This document shows positions 34,601 through 48,000 of a DNA stretch of 64,000 nucleotides, one piece after another. Source of the DNA: Dipylidium caninum (taxonomy: Eukaryota > Platyhelminthes > Cestoda > Cyclophyllidea > Dipylidiidae); assembly GCA_017562135.1 (NCBI GenBank), contig QEYB01000412.1, positions 62,001 through 126,000 of the forward strand, read 5' to 3'. The notes under the pieces were generated by a model, which was not told the DNA's origin, searched no databases, and saw only the letters and a list, made by a program, of their open reading frames with translations. Made by a program: the position numbers and the translations under genes. Numbering within the stretch: position 1 is the first letter of the stretch; the number at the start of each line of letters is the position of its first letter.

Positions 34601-37600
34601 ATTCCTCAGTTGGAGTCAAGCGGCGCATCTCTCAAAGCGAAGCACGGCTGGTCGAGATTCTTAGCCTTCTCGTAGGAGGACCAACAATTTCAGGAAAGTG
34701 GACCCGTGATGGAACGCGATTTCCTTTGGCAATGAGCCACTTGGTTACTAATGGTAGCCTTTGTGACTCAGTGATGAGGAAATTTCATGCGTTAGGTTAC
34801 TTTTCTCCTCGAACGTTACATGCTTCTTGAATGGAATAAGTAGAAGAAGGTGTAAAAATTATATGAACGCCACACCGCTGGAAAATGCTTCATTCGGCAA
34901 CGAATTGTCTCCCTAACGCAAGTTTGAATAAGCAGAGAAACATTGTCTGAGAAGGAGTATTCAACAATGCTGTTAAAACGATGGGCGAAGAAGAAGAATG
35001 GGCTTTGAGGTGGCAAACAGGGATGTTTATTTTTTTCTTCTTTTATTTCGAAACAAACAGTCCTATTCTTGTATTCGTTCAGTTTCGCCCCTCAATAGGC
35101 CGCCTTCACCGTCGAAGCAGCCGGTTGACGGTCTCATTGAGGCTAAGTGAAACACCGCTGCGCCCTGAATCCTTCAGTCGGGAGGACAGAACCACCTCTG
35201 CATTTTGTACCTCTTGAGCACTTTTACTGTTTCACTCATCTCCTCCTGGCACTCTTACCCCTTCATTTAAGCTCGAAGGGGACGAAAGTACACTCTTCTT
35301 TAGCTAAGAAATGACGGTAGCCTCTCAAACCGCCGTTCTTCAACTTCGCTGCCCATTTCAAGGATATTTGGAGCGACCCTTTTGTTCGGCATTCCTATCC
35401 ACGTTTAAGTGATAGACTCTATTTTTTTCTGGTTGAACTAAGGACTGTTAGGTGGCGCATTCTGTAAACAACGGACGTGGCATGCTGTTCTAGTGATGTG
35501 ACACTCGGAGTTAAACTTGATTTTACAATGAGACACTAAGTTTTCTTGGTTGCACCTTCAACTGGGTTAAAAAGCGTCGGTTGTGTAAGAACGCATTTCC
35601 TCAAGACCCTCGTTCTCGCAAGTCAATAGGATCTTCCATTCTCATGGTTGAAAATTCTCTTCCCTTTCGTAAATAACTTTTACTGCATTAAACTCGAGAA
35701 GGACTTCAACTGCTGTTTTGCCAAGGTGTTGTTTAGCTGCTCGATGGGACCAGAACGTCCATTCTTCCCCTCCACTGACAGCGCCTGACATGAGAAAGGA
35801 GTTATAAAACCCCCCTGTTCCGTTTATTTATTTGCTTTTTGTTAAGTCAAACCGAAAACGGTATCGTTGGAATGAAAAGCCTTCAAATGTTCGCGGAGAT
35901 GCGTTAAAAGTGAGGCCTATTAAACTTTCGAGATCTGGTATTTAGTTGAAAACATTTCTGCCGTATCACGAACCTCCTTTTATGGGTAAATAAATGTGTT
36001 TTCCAAATTTTTTAGTTTTGACAAGATGCTTCAAAAGGATTTTATCCGGAAATCTTTATTAGACACTTCAAAAAAGGAGTAATTTCCATACAGCCCATTG
36101 CACTGGTTGACGATTTTGTGCAAATTTTCACCAGACACCTTATAACCGCCAGTGGCTAAATTGTTTTCGCCACTTGCTACTTATTTATATTTCAGCGCAC
36201 TGCAAATCGCAAGTGACAATATTCGGTCATTACCTTATTCCTTGCGGCGTGGAGTACAGCTTGATTGCTTGTGCCATCTTTTACAAGATGTTTCGCCGTG
36301 TTGGACACGTCAAACGACCGAGCGTTGAGTTTAGGAGTCGAGGAGAAATGAAGCCTCACAAGGAGAAAATCATATCTACGTGTGAATATTCAGTGAGGTT
36401 GGTTAATCCCCGGCAGAAGGCCAAAGTGACAATAAATGCGCTTGCTACAACCACGGAATATCCTATTACACTTTGATAATTTCCTACAGTTGTATCCGAA
36501 TGTGGCTACTTCTAGGTTTCACGACGTAATCTTGTAGTCCCCTGAGAGGTACGTGGTTCTCCTCTCTCAACCTTTGCCCCACAAGAATACCGACAGAATT
36601 TAGCAATTTCACTCGAATGTTGATTGTTCCGAGATGTTAAAGGACTTTTCAGCTGCCTCACGCGTCGCCTTCCATCTGAGTAAGAATTTAGTCACCCCTC
36701 GGTGCTGACTTAGGTGCCAGAAGTGGCGCTTTGTAGTTGCCGACGTAGAACAGTTTACCTCGAGACGCCCCACCTCCCACAAACCTTTGAACCTCGAATA
36801 ATGCGGGCAGACACCTAGTCCACAATGTAGTTTTCTTATGTCAGCGGCGACAATGCCCACAATGAGGAGATTAGGCTAGAGTTTCACGGTCGTTTCCAAA
36901 GCATATGACACAATTGGCCTGCAGACATAATCTTCTCGTTTCCCTCCAGTTGCTCCGTTTTCCCTCACTGAGGTTCCTTTCGGTATCTGGCGTGAATGTG
37001 ACCGAAAGAGAGCTGGAACCCTCCTTTGTGCCTCGATTTCTCCAGCGTATTTGCACTTCTGTCCTTCAGAGATGACAGGACAGAATGTCAACAGGCACAC
37101 AAAGGCCTCTTCGCCGGTCTGCTTCTTCTCATCCTCACCCTGATCGCTCTCGCCCTTTTCTACATCTACCTCCAACGCCACACTCCTAACGAGGCGCTCA
37201 TCGTCTTCTTCGCTACCGACATCATCCTCCTCTCTATCGGCATCTTAGCCGTCATTATTGCCATTTTTCAACTTCGCGTTCTGCGCCTTCGACAGCTGTC
37301 AGGCGAAAGTGCCTTCGACGACGGTCTCCTTCTCATCGGTCTTCTCGGGATCCTCTTCTACGACATGTTTCTCCTCATTCCGGTGATGGAGTCGAAGGGC
37401 GACACGACAATCTCTGGCGGCATGTTCGTGTCAAAGTCTATTCTCGAGATTATTCAGGCCCTCATGCAGGTGAGTTTCACACCGTTGTGCCGCTGAGACG
37501 CTGTATGTGTGCGCAGGCCTGGCAGGCTGTGACAACGCACTTTGACGGGTCTCGTGAAGCACCTCCACGCTGTCGTCGTCGAGTAGCCATCCGCCAGTTC

Positions 37601-39709
37601 GCTCAAGGATATGACGTAAACAATAACGTCTAAGCGCCGTTTACTATCGCCCTCTACCTCCTCTAACGGGCCATAAGGCGACCAAATTCTGCGTTATCTA
37701 CAGCCAAATGTGGTGTTTAAGGCGTAAATGTTCAAAGAGAATGTTGGAGTAAATATAAAATTTACCGGAAAGTTATGTCTGTTTATATGACGACAATTTT
37801 TGATAAATAATACATATTTATCTGGCGCATGTTCAGCTTTCTGTTTTTATCGCTTACTTCATACGCACAAATTAACCCAAACAAAGTCTTAAGTGTGAAG
37901 CGGTAGTGTGCTCCTGACTACTGCTGAAGTTCATTCGCGTCATTGTATTTCATGTGAATTTGATTCAGGCAGAAATGCTGCGGCAGTGTGTGGAAATTTA
38001 TTTAAAATGCTTGATCAGGGTGCAATTTCTGATGGGACATGGAGAAGATGGCTAGAAAAAGTCGAAACAAGCGATTTCAACCTCTTCTGAGGAACCATTT
38101 TCCGGGAGACCATCTCTGAATGATGTCGGAGAAAAATCCTTTCTGACAACATCGGGGATCACAGAAAGGCTTAATTCAACTCAACAAACCATTTCGGACC
38201 ATATGTGAAAGATGGGGAGAAGGTGGAAATAGCTGAGATGAGTGCTATATGAACCGACCGAGAAGAATTTGGAAGATCGGCTTGTCATGCGCACAGCTCT
38301 GCATGCTCAGAACAAAAATGAACCCTTCTTCAACCGGGCGATAAGGGAGAAGGGTAAGTGGGTCACCCACGAGAAAATCATAAGAAAAAGGGCATATTGT
38401 GAGCCCAGGGAATCAAGCCCTTCCACCTCCGGAGCTAATTTGACTCTGAATAAGGGGAGATTGTTGTCTGTATGGGGAGACATTCGAGGGCGAATGCGGT
38501 AAGAGCTCTTAAACCGAACGAAAGGCTCAATTTGGCGAAGTATTGTTAGAGACAGCATTCCGAGGAAAGAGGTCCGCGACGTTCGAGAGGAAGGACATAA
38601 TGCTGCGTCATGATAATGCCAGGCCACCAGTCGCTCTGGGGACTTGTCGAAACACGGCAGAATCAGGCTGAGAAAATTCTGGAACTCAACAGCCCCCGAC
38701 TGTAATTTGGTTATGTTTTAACAAGACTGTCTGAAGGACAAAATCTGCAAAAATGAAGAAGATATTAAAAAAGCACCGATTCAATTTTCTCGGAAGGAAA
38801 CATAAAATGTTTTTCAACAATGGGATATCAAAATTGCTCACATGTTGGCGGGAAGTCATTATTAACAATATATATTATATTATTTAATAAAGTTTGTTAA
38901 CTGTAAGAAAAAAATGTATTTTGCCTTATCCCAAAAGTAGACAGAGCTTTCAGGTGCCAAGACGGGCGGTCTTCGGCCTGCTGAGAGGCTAGAAATAGCA
39001 GGTCGTCAGTCTTAAAAAGAGGTTCCCTCGAAGGCGGGAGGCCGCCTCGAGGACGCGGAGCCTCACCCGCAGTTTTAGGGCTTTTCGTGGACGTTCAGAG
39101 AGGTTGCCTAACAACATCCACTGAGTCTCTTTCCTTCCACGTAGCACCCCAAACTGGCAGACTGAAATGGCGAAATCTTAAGTAGAGGTGTAGCAGTTTA
39201 TCCGTAGCTTCGGCGGTGTAGACTTTATTCTGTGGCAGGACTTTGCGAGCGTCTGAAAGGAGCTTTCAAGATAAAGCGCCGCTCACCAGTCCAGTCAAGA
39301 TGGTGCTGAAGGTACTGGGGTGGAAAGGGCAAAAGTGGACAATCATTGCAAGAAGAGGTTGTCTCTCTCGCCCGTGCTTTCTTCTTCTTCTTCTTCCTTG
39401 AAGGCATTCCTCATTCTGGAGGCCTCGCAGAGCCAAGTGGAGGACGCTCGACAGATGGCGGAGAAGCCGGGCCGCACAATCGTCACCTTCCTCCTCATTC
39501 TCAATTTGGCACTGTGGATAGTGAGCACTTTCGGTCTGAAACGGGCCGAAGGCTACCCTCTGCATCGGATGCACTACTCGGGCATTGTGTGGAAGATCAT
39601 CACCCACTTCACCCTGCCCCTCATCATCTTTTTCCGCTTCCACTCCACTGTCTGCCTTGCCGATGTCTGGAGCAACGCCTACTCCCTGAACGATCAAGTG
39701 TACGTTTGA
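28655..39709 (+). CDS. Otopetrin-family proton channel, paralogue A (10 exons)
   Basis: Otopetrins are 12-helix plasma-membrane channels that pass protons when the outside is acid. Exons as I splice them: 28655-28959, 29132-29255, 30071-30164, 30492-30610, 30690-30885, 31145-31308, 32935-33148, 36196-36379, 37070-37469, 39404-39709. All joins are in phase and give about 701 residues, within the family range. Family motifs seen: LYLRLGAV then VFGFGAM (helix 3), LFWQTYFLFKYHR (helix 4), SHMTVVNLGQWL (helix 5), CGVEYSLIACAIF (helix 6), AHKGLFAGLL (helix 7), LLLIGLLGILFYD (helix 9), KPGRTIVTFLLILNLALW (helix 11) and RFHSTVCLADVW (helix 12). The start is the least certain part: ATG 28655 or 28709, or an acceptor upstream. 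The donor at 36379 (GTGTGA) is weak but gives the same phase as paralogue B. The last intron carries a mariner relic. A paralogue lies 2.4 kb downstream in the same orientation. No disabling change seen. Confidence 0.9.
37905..38960 (+). mobile_element. Degenerate mariner-family transposon relic
   Basis: Three frames together give mariner transposase pieces in the right order. There is an N-terminal helix-turn-helix part with ISDGTWRRWLEKVETSDF near 38020, then NLEDRL and NKNEPFFNR near 38270-38335, a KWVTHEKIIRKRAYCEP stretch near 38355, HDNARPPV near 38608 (the conserved HDNARPH region holding the second catalytic Asp), and a tail resembling the usual LPERW..VI..NG end near 38830-38880. Frameshifts and stops break it throughout, so it cannot encode a transposase. 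I could not define clean terminal inverted repeats. It sits in the last intron of otopetrin A, in the gene's orientation. Confidence 0.8.
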
Positions 39710-39840
39710 CAAATGACCACCGCTGACAAGTTAACTGTGTTCCGTCCTCACCCCTCAACCCCATCACGTCCTCCCGTCTGTCAATACAGCCTCATTTATG
39801 ACTGTTAAGGACACTTTTTAGTCTAGCCAAGCAATCCTTC

Positions 39841-39846
39841 AATAAA
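39841..39846 (+). terminator. Polyadenylation signal of otopetrin A
   Basis: Canonical AATAAA, 132 bp after the TGA stop of paralogue A and on the same strand. Confidence 0.6.
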
Positions 39847-40375
39847 CCCATTTCCACGCAGAAGACGTCCTCATTCGTTGGGAGGAGGCTGATGTGCTGT
39901 TGTCGCCCTGTTTGACATCAAAGGGGAGTCGCTTGGGCCACCTACATTTTCGATCCACTCTTCACCAGTTGCTCGACCTTCAATTCCACACTAACAAACA
40001 AAATATGATCTGACATATTATTCACGTTTGCCTCGCCTTCAGCCAGGTTTGGGTGTGTTTTGAAAGGTGTCAATTTGGGTTCGACGCGACGATGGCTCCT
40101 TCCTCGTCTCGGCTAAGTGTCTGGCACCTCCGATCAGAGACTGAAAATTCAGTGGACGAGATCCCTGCGTCTCGACGATTCATTGATAAATTTGACGTCT
40201 TAACGTCGTGATTGCCATTCCAGAAAAAAAAATGCCTTCAACCACCGTCGAGCAGTTCTGGTCCCGATTCATGCTCGGATGTAGTGGGGTGAAGAGACGC
40301 CGCCATCCCGTAAACTTTGCCCTTCGGCACAGCCGGTAATCTACTTCTGTCGGTGTAGATCTTCCGCTTCTACTT

Positions 40376-40383
40376 TATAAAAG
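40376..40383 (+). promoter_or_regulatory. TATA box upstream of the 40.41 kb start codon
   Basis: TATAAAAG lies 34 bp before ATG 40410. At usual TATA-to-start spacing transcription would begin near 40405, leaving a leader of only a few bases. This is sequence-based and not tested. Confidence 0.4.
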
Positions 40384-40409
40384 GTGGTCAGCACATCCTT
40401 TGGCACTCA

Positions 40410-40535
40410 ATGTCCACGACACTTTTTTCTCCAAAAATGTCTACTGAGATTACATACACATTTGCCGTAGTGTCTTTCACGGGAATGGCACTTTCCGGAA
40501 CTCAAGTGACTCCTTTCTGCAAAGTCGCCACTCAG
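40410..40535 (+). CDS. Candidate first coding exon, possibly of otopetrin B
   Basis: ATG at 40410 opens 42 codons containing a hydrophobic stretch (TYTFAVVSFTGMALSG) and ends at a consensus donor, CAG then GTGAGA, in phase 0. A TATA box lies 34 bp upstream. The acceptor before 42085 is also phase 0, so a join into otopetrin B would keep the frame and add about 42 residues. The intron would be 1.55 kb. It may instead start a separate small gene: open stretches at 40629-40770 and 40796-40921 in other phases remain unexplained. Confidence 0.35.
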
Positions 40536-42084
40536 GTGAGAAGTGGCTGTAGAAAAGAGGGACAATGTTTCGGCCCTTCTTCTTCCAATTTGTCAATCGG
40601 GCCGTCTTTTTCGGGGTCCGCCTTTAGGAGAAGGAGGCTTCTCCTTCAGAGCACCCAGAGACGAGGCCGTTTATGTCTGGATCTACTTCTTGTCCATTGA
40701 CTGTCCCTCGACCAACGACGCTGAACACTTTCAGGGGCAGATATTGCACCTTTTTGTGACTAACCTATAAACCTTTGTCCAATATGCGTCAGGCAAGGAG
40801 TTTCTTCGGGTGCCCTTCTCAGACCTTGCACTGGTTCCTCCTGCACTCAAACCAGACCACCTTGTTTCGAGAGACACCACACCTCACGACGAGAAACCCA
40901 ACTCGTCGGCTCAAATCAGATGATTCAACTTGTCCAGGCGCGAACGAATGTCGGTTTTTGTCATTGTGGTTGGCTACCTTAACTTGCTCCTCACGACGAG
41001 GCCAGAATCGTCGCCCAACGTCTTCAGACACATTTTTCAATAGACTTGTTCACCTTAACAGTCGTTCTCCGGTCGGCAGCCCTTTCTGCGGCCCCCGAGG
41101 CGCCGCGAAACATGAGAACTAACAATGCCCACAGCCTCTTCAACCACGAGAAACAATCGCCTGGCCGAGACGTAGGTCTACTTAGCCGCCTGCGTCCTAC
41201 CAGTAGAAACAACCTGATTGTGACTCCTCTCTGAGCATACGCCACCGTCGAAGGCACCCACCAGTTCGTTCATATGTGTGAACCACAATTCTTGGCCGTC
41301 TGTGCCGACGCAGGCGATTTTGCGTCGAGGAAGAAGGTTGAACTGTCAGTACCTCGTGAGACCACGACCTTCCGAGTGTTGAAGTGTGGAAGGCCGCTGA
41401 CGGGACACCTGGCCACCTGTCTCGCTTGACTTCCGGCGAATTTCCGGAAGACTGGAAAACAAGCGTAGAGCAAAGAGGCTTAACAGCCCGAGAATTCACT
41501 TATTTCGCATTAATTTTCTGCCATTATGCGTAATAGTCACCTCGAGCGGAGCTTCTTCGACGTCGTACCGACTGAAGTGTGTCGGAAGGAAGAAGAGACT
41601 CCAAGGCGAGCGACAAGAGCTGACTACATCGGAGCACAGGGCAAACTGAGCGCGAATTTTAACGCCACACGGTGACGGAAGTTGGTACAGTTTGGAGACA
41701 GAAAAATCACCGTCAAGAATGAGCAGCTTTCCACTTGAAGTGGATGCTTAGAATTCCTGTAATTGCCTAGCTTTAGTCGAGAACGATTTGATGCCAGTAG
41801 CCACGCCGGAGGAGGGTGACGGGCGAACAGTTTGCTCTGCAGTCTCGGATTGCTCATGGGCGACCCGACGAGGCGATTGCAAGTCTTCTCGTCCCTCCGG
41901 CCCACCACGCACTTGGGCATTTTGTGGTGGACTAACAAGCTGGTGCTCAAAGTCACCTCAGTCAAGTTTGTACTTTCACTGGGCGCCTCGCCTGGGCTTT
42001 CCACACCCCAACGGAAAAGTGCATCGGTTTAGGTGACCTCCTGCCTCGCCTCTCGCTTGTTCCAACAGGTCAGAGGTATTTCAG

Positions 42085-45000
42085 GTCAATCGACACCGCC
42101 TCTTAAGGCACCTCCTCCTCTCCGCCAGGCATCCACCGCTCAGCATGAGGCCCGGCCCTCCAGCCTTCGCGGGCAAGAGGCCCAGTCTCGTATTCGCCGA
42201 ATATTCCATAGACGACAAAAGGTTCTTTCACTTTCTCTTCCTCCGCAAATGTACCACTTTTGCCTGTTTTCCTCTACTATATCTTTTTTTTCTCATCTTG
42301 AAGGACTTCAGCTGTGTCCTCCTCGGTCATCCTTTTCTCCATTCTCGAGGGCGTCGCCTCATTCGCCCTGCCAATCATCAACGCTTTCGGCCATCCCCTG
42401 CGCACGAGTCCGTCCCTCTGCTACGAGGTTAATCCTCTGTTTCACCCGCTTTACGGCCAGTTTGCCTACTAACCCACGCAATTTGGATAATCTACCCGTA
42501 CAAGTCGTGACTGTTAAGGCCTAGGAAAGATTGCACAGGAGGAAATCGCCCCTGAGGATACTCAGTTGCGAAGGCTCCCTTGACTGCGACGTCGTTGACC
42601 CTTGTAGAAGTGGCACCTAACGAAGGAGCTTCCGCCTTTCCACACTCTGTCGCCTTTCGGCGGTTTGTTAAGTGCTTCTGAGCTACTAAGAGGCGGCGAC
42701 GTGAGCGGAATTGCGCTGCCCTCTCACCGCCTACCCAAGTTTATTTTATCTTTTGCGTACAAAGCGGAGGGCTTTTCGGACGCAGTGGCCGAGATAATCG
42801 GCGGCTGCTTTAACTGCGTAATTTGGTAATAACAAAAGTGATGGAGGCACTTTTCCATCTCTGCCGGTCGCATACGCATTAATCTACTTACTATTTCGTG
42901 TTTATTTACCATAAGAATTGTCCGAACTCGTCTTACCAGTTCTCCTTCTCTGTCATCATCAAGTTCCCCTTCCGTGCTGCGTCTGAACTGCTACTCAGTC
43001 ACCTCGCCCTCTTTCCCTTTCTCCATCTCTCACTTGCTCCCTATCACTCTCTCTTTCTTTTCCCCTCCCTTTTCTCTCTTCCTTTCTCTCCCTCTCCTCT
43101 CCTCTTTCTATTCCACTAATCTCTCCCTCTTCTTTTCTCCTTTCCCCTATTTCCGTCGACATTCCGCCCTCTCCCCCGTCTCTCTCTACACCTCTCCTTT
43201 TCTCCTATCTCCCTTTCTTTCAGTTTCCCCTCCTCCTTCCATTCCTACCCCTCCCCCGCCCCTCCTCCCTGACGCTTTGATGGTAGAGCAGTGATAAGAG
43301 GTCCTGATTATGTCACGATGCGCTCGGCTTTGCTTACTACGGTTTTGTACTAACCCAGTTCATTCGTAATCAACCTTTGGAGAATATATTGCGGGCAGCC
43401 TGTGGCGACACATCGGTGTGACGTTGTTGGTAAGCATCGTCCCCGGTGTTTCGTCTTCCCAATTGACTGACAAATGGGAAGTTTTGTGTAGCAGAAATTG
43501 ACAGAGAAGTAGAGAGGAAAATTTTTTCCTTACGTAAAAAACGAGAGGCAGTGAACGAAAAGCCTCGATGTAAATTGTTGGAATATCACAAAGGTGGACT
43601 CAGACGACTGTGGGAGAAGTCGGGTGCCTGATTCTTTTCCTCTTTTTCGCGTCCCTCCCACGGCCTATTGCACCCCTTCCATGCACCGAACGATGTAATG
43701 AGGCTAAGAACTGGATTGTCAGATAATACTACTGAAATCGCTGCTTGAAAGTAGCAGCATCACGGTTTATGTGCTTCCAACCTTTCCAGATCTTCAGTAT
43801 CATCCAACTCACCGTGTCCATCGTGGCAGTGGGATACCTCCAAGGTTTGCTCACATACTACGAGAGAAGGCAAAACCGACCTTTGCAACAAGTAATTCGG
43901 AGCATTAACTGCGACGTCAGAAAAAATGTGCACGAGAAAGTGCCTCGAGCTGGGATGCCACGTCGTGCTGTCGACGCCAGTGATGACATCCACATCGGAT
44001 GCATCGAGTCTTCGAGTCCACGTGAGCTGTTCCAAGATATTTTGGGTCAACTTTCTTTATATTTTTTTGGGACTCACCATATCCTCAGAAGGGAGGAAGG
44101 TGAAGATTCGTGAGTCCACCCCAAACGGGAGAGGTGCCGTGCCAGATCCAACTTTTCTACATCGGATCACTTTATTTTGTGCATTTTCCTTTTCGAATCT
44201 GTTGGACAGGAGTAGTTGACCGGCTGGAGGTGCAATTCACGACGGACTCGTATTCCGTGGGATGCGACAGGAGTGGACAATCAGGCGACTTGGTGACGCA
44301 GGTAGAGACTCTCCTCTTATCCCACGTAAAACTTTCCCTCTTTACCTCCGAAGTGCGGAGGTGATATGGTGTCTCCTATGAGCTGACACTCAGAAACACA
44401 TCTCTAAGAACTGTTTCCATGAGAAGCAGCCAATGCTAGAATGGATAAAGACCGCCCAACCAAAAGGGGAGGCCTTGGCGACAAAACCGCCTTAATTTTC
44501 GTTTTCGGGAATGTATGAAAGTCTTCGAGAAAGTGATAGAAGCACGTTGTGCTGGAATAAGAGCAGTAATTTTCCTCTCCGGTTCGTAAAGAGCTCAGCT
44601 TTACCTCACGTTCACCGATGAAAGAGTGTTGAACGTGGAGTCTCCCTAACGCTCTCCCGTTGTCGAATGTGTTTTCCTCTATTCCGAATATCGCGTACAG
44701 GATGTCCACAAATCTCCCCAAGCGCCCGTCGGCGAGGCCATCAGTACGGCGCAGGAATGGGGCATTTATGCTACTACTCTAGCCGCCATTTTGTTCCTTT
44801 AAGAGAGCGAAAGAGGAAGGGGAGGCACAACCTGCACCGAAATTGCTGAACGCTTTTAAAATCGCACCTCGGAGAAGCCAGGTTCGCTCCCTCGGACGAA
44901 TATTCAAGGACGCGTTCAAACAAACCGACTTGAGGGAACCGCCATTAGATCAACATCCAAACGGCAGTAATCTCTACCTTCGGCTCGGTGCAGTCGGTAA

Positions 45001-48000
45001 CTCATCTCCTCCTCTCCCTCTCACCTCTCCTCAAAGCCTTAACAGGCGACTGTAATTAAGGAGGTGGACTTTTTAATGGCCTTAGTTTTCGGATTCGGAG
45101 TGATGGTGATGGATGGATTTCGGGTGGCTGATTGGCAAAATGGCGAGGAAGGTACTGCCCGGTGTCGCAGCGTCCTCTGGATCCCTGCCAATGTTATTCA
45201 CGCCATGTACATCTTCTGGCAGACGTATTTCATCTTCAAATACCACCGGGTTGGTATTCGTTGTTATAGCATTCTACTGAATAGTTAATAAGTAGCTCTA
45301 GGCGAGCATTTCAATTTTTCTTGCTTAATTATCTCCCTTCTGTTTCTTAGGCTACGTAAAACATCTACGAGATGACAATTTGCATCTCTTCTTCATTGTC
45401 CTCGTTTGATGCCCTTTAACTATTACACACTTCCCTGGTAGTGTATAAAATCTATTTTAGGTGACTGTTTAAATTTCCCTTAACGTCGACCCTCCTTCGG
45501 AGTTTCTTCCTACCATGAGAGATGTACTGAGGATTTACTTTCAGTACACTTATACATTAAATTCACTTTCCTTTTACACAGAACAAAGAGATATCTTCGT
45601 TTCTCACGATCATATCCTTTTAACACCTTTGACGAATCGGAAGTTTTGGCCATCTAACGGTCGCCTGCCTTGCCACCATAACTCTTCACCCTATTTTGAC
45701 GCAACAGCGCAATAATCGTGGGTAAACCCCGGCGTGGTAATTGCGTGGCATTTCTGCCTCCGGTCCCTTCTATTTATTAGCCAATCTGAGTCGAGTCCTT
45801 CTTGTCTGCCACAGTTATGCTTAGTCTTTCGGCCAGTACACAAACCAGCCGTTACAATTCGCTCGATGTCAAACATCTTCATGGTGCTGCGTGAGCGGTG
45901 TGACAAATTTACCCGACTTTGCATAAATGGGGTCGGGGGAGGGGGAAGACTTGAATGAGCCAATTTCTTTGTTGCGGTATACGTCGTCTTCCCTCGCTTC
46001 CTTCGACACCAGCTAGCAAGTCGCGTTCCACCTCTCGAGCACTTTTGCGGAATTAGTATTGTAAAATGTTGACCGAAAGTCAGTGGAAAGCTAAAGTAGC
46101 AGACAAATCGGTTAATTCATTAAGTTTGAAGGCTGCATTTTAAGCTTCTTGAATATTCCTCGACTGTGAATGTAACTCAGAAGCGGTGGAAGGATGCTTT
46201 ATTTCCGCGGCCTCCTGCAGGTCAATCTCTTCCGGTAACGCAGTCGAGAAATGGCGGAGGTGGGAATTTGGTGGCCTCCAGTGCCTGTTTACAGCAAAAT
46301 ATTCACTTGTTCTCGGTGAAAGTCGGAGCGGCCAAATTCGTCCGTCCTCAACGTGGAAAATTCACACCAAACTGGTCACTAACTCTGATATCCAATTGCA
46401 TACAGCCTGTTGAGCTTGTGCAACTGATCTTACTTGTCTGAGAGACATATTTTTTGAGCACTGAACGGCGTATTTCAGTGCTGTGAGCTGTCGCTTACAA
46501 TTGATACGAGGCAAAGGCCCATTTACACAGTCGTATGATGGGAGTTGCCGAGTATTTGCCCAAGATTATTTATCCAACCACTCAGTTCCCTTGCCTGTTG
46601 CCTAATGGCGCGTTGAAATGCCCCCCACTGAGCCTTCGACCGAGGCTTTCGGGCATTCTCCCCACCCACGGAGCAGCCGAGATGACAGATCTTCGTGGTA
46701 GCGTTAGACGACGACGTAACCACCTAAAAGGGAAAAATCGCGTTTCGCTCTGCATTGTGATTGGGCCGCTTATCTTTCGAATGTAAATAATCGACTCGAA
46801 TTTTATTTTTTGCATTTGCCAGACTGGTTTGGCTGTGGCCGACGACTGAATGGACTCCGCTAATTGAAAGTTAAATAGTCTTAAGTCCTACTAACCAGAG
46901 AAACTTTTCTGCCCATCGTTCACTTGGCGGTGAAACCCTTTTCCCACCCAGCAGTGATGTGGCTCTAACTTGCACCCTCTTTTTCGTCTCGTAGACAATC
47001 TTTAATGTGCAAAAATTCCTTGTTCGTCTAATTCTGAGCCACATGACGGTGGTGAATTTGGGCCAGTGGTTGAGCACCGTGGTACAAGAGGTCACCGCAG
47101 CGGAAGGCGAGTTGGAAAACATCATCAGTCCCAGCCTCCCCATCGCTCCGCCCCTCGTATCGACTCCCACACCGCCGGACGTCGTAAATGCATCCTCTGC
47201 GTGGACGTGTAAGTGCCCAAAAGCATGCATGCTGAGTGCTTCAGGCCAAGTTTCCTTTGTGGTTTGTTAAAATATAAGTGAGTAGGTCACCGCCAACCTT
47301 TCGAGTCGCGTCTTTACTCTTCGAATGTCTGAGAGGATAATAATTGCCATACTTCCTCTAGACGGGTGCTATTCACGGGTCTCCATGTTTGCGCACTACC
47401 TTATCCCGTGTGGTGTGGAGTACAGTTTAATCGCATGTGCCATCTTCTTCAAAATGCTCCAACGTGTCGGCAATATGCTACCCAAAGAAGCAGATGATCG
47501 CCGGGCATCATATTTTGCTGTAGAAGCGAGTGGAGAAAGGATTCCTAACTTACGGCGAATCAGGCGTTACGGGCAGGGCGAAATAATTAACAAGTACTGG
47601 TAAGACTTGCGTTTCCCTTTAAATACTCCTTTGGGTTTGCCACTCACGCCCTACTTAAATGGCCATTTAAGTAACTTGTTGAACAGGAGTACTGTGAGGG
47701 GTTTTAAGTCATGTTTGATCTTATTTTGTCCATTATGTGAGGCGAATATTTCGGCGCATTCACAGGAGCTCGTCGGTTAGGTAGAGAAGGATGGAAAATT
47801 GTTGGCCCCGAGAATACCACTTCCCGAAAACATCAAAGTGCCGTCTAGTGACTTTCCCTTGTACTCGTCGTTAGACAAAGTTGAGTTGAGTTATTGAAAA
47901 GGGCTACCTTCGGTGCCCAAACAGGATCCAAAACTGCTGTCATGGCTTCAGAATCGCGTATTTCTCTGTTGTTTTAAACTAACTCTTGACACTCAAGTGA

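Noticed and set aside
34561..34830. An 89-codon open frame in the 33149-36195 intron of otopetrin A
   Set aside because: No in-phase splice sites fit, and the joined helices 5-6 leave no room for it.
42974..43294. Open frames across the pyrimidine tract
   Set aside because: They are open only because C/T triplets contain no stops; the residues are Ser/Pro/Phe/Leu repeats.
43280..43320. A tRNA-like string (GATGGTAGAGCAGTGATAAG)
   Set aside because: It resembles a D-arm only; no matching acceptor stem or T-arm motif is found at proper spacing.
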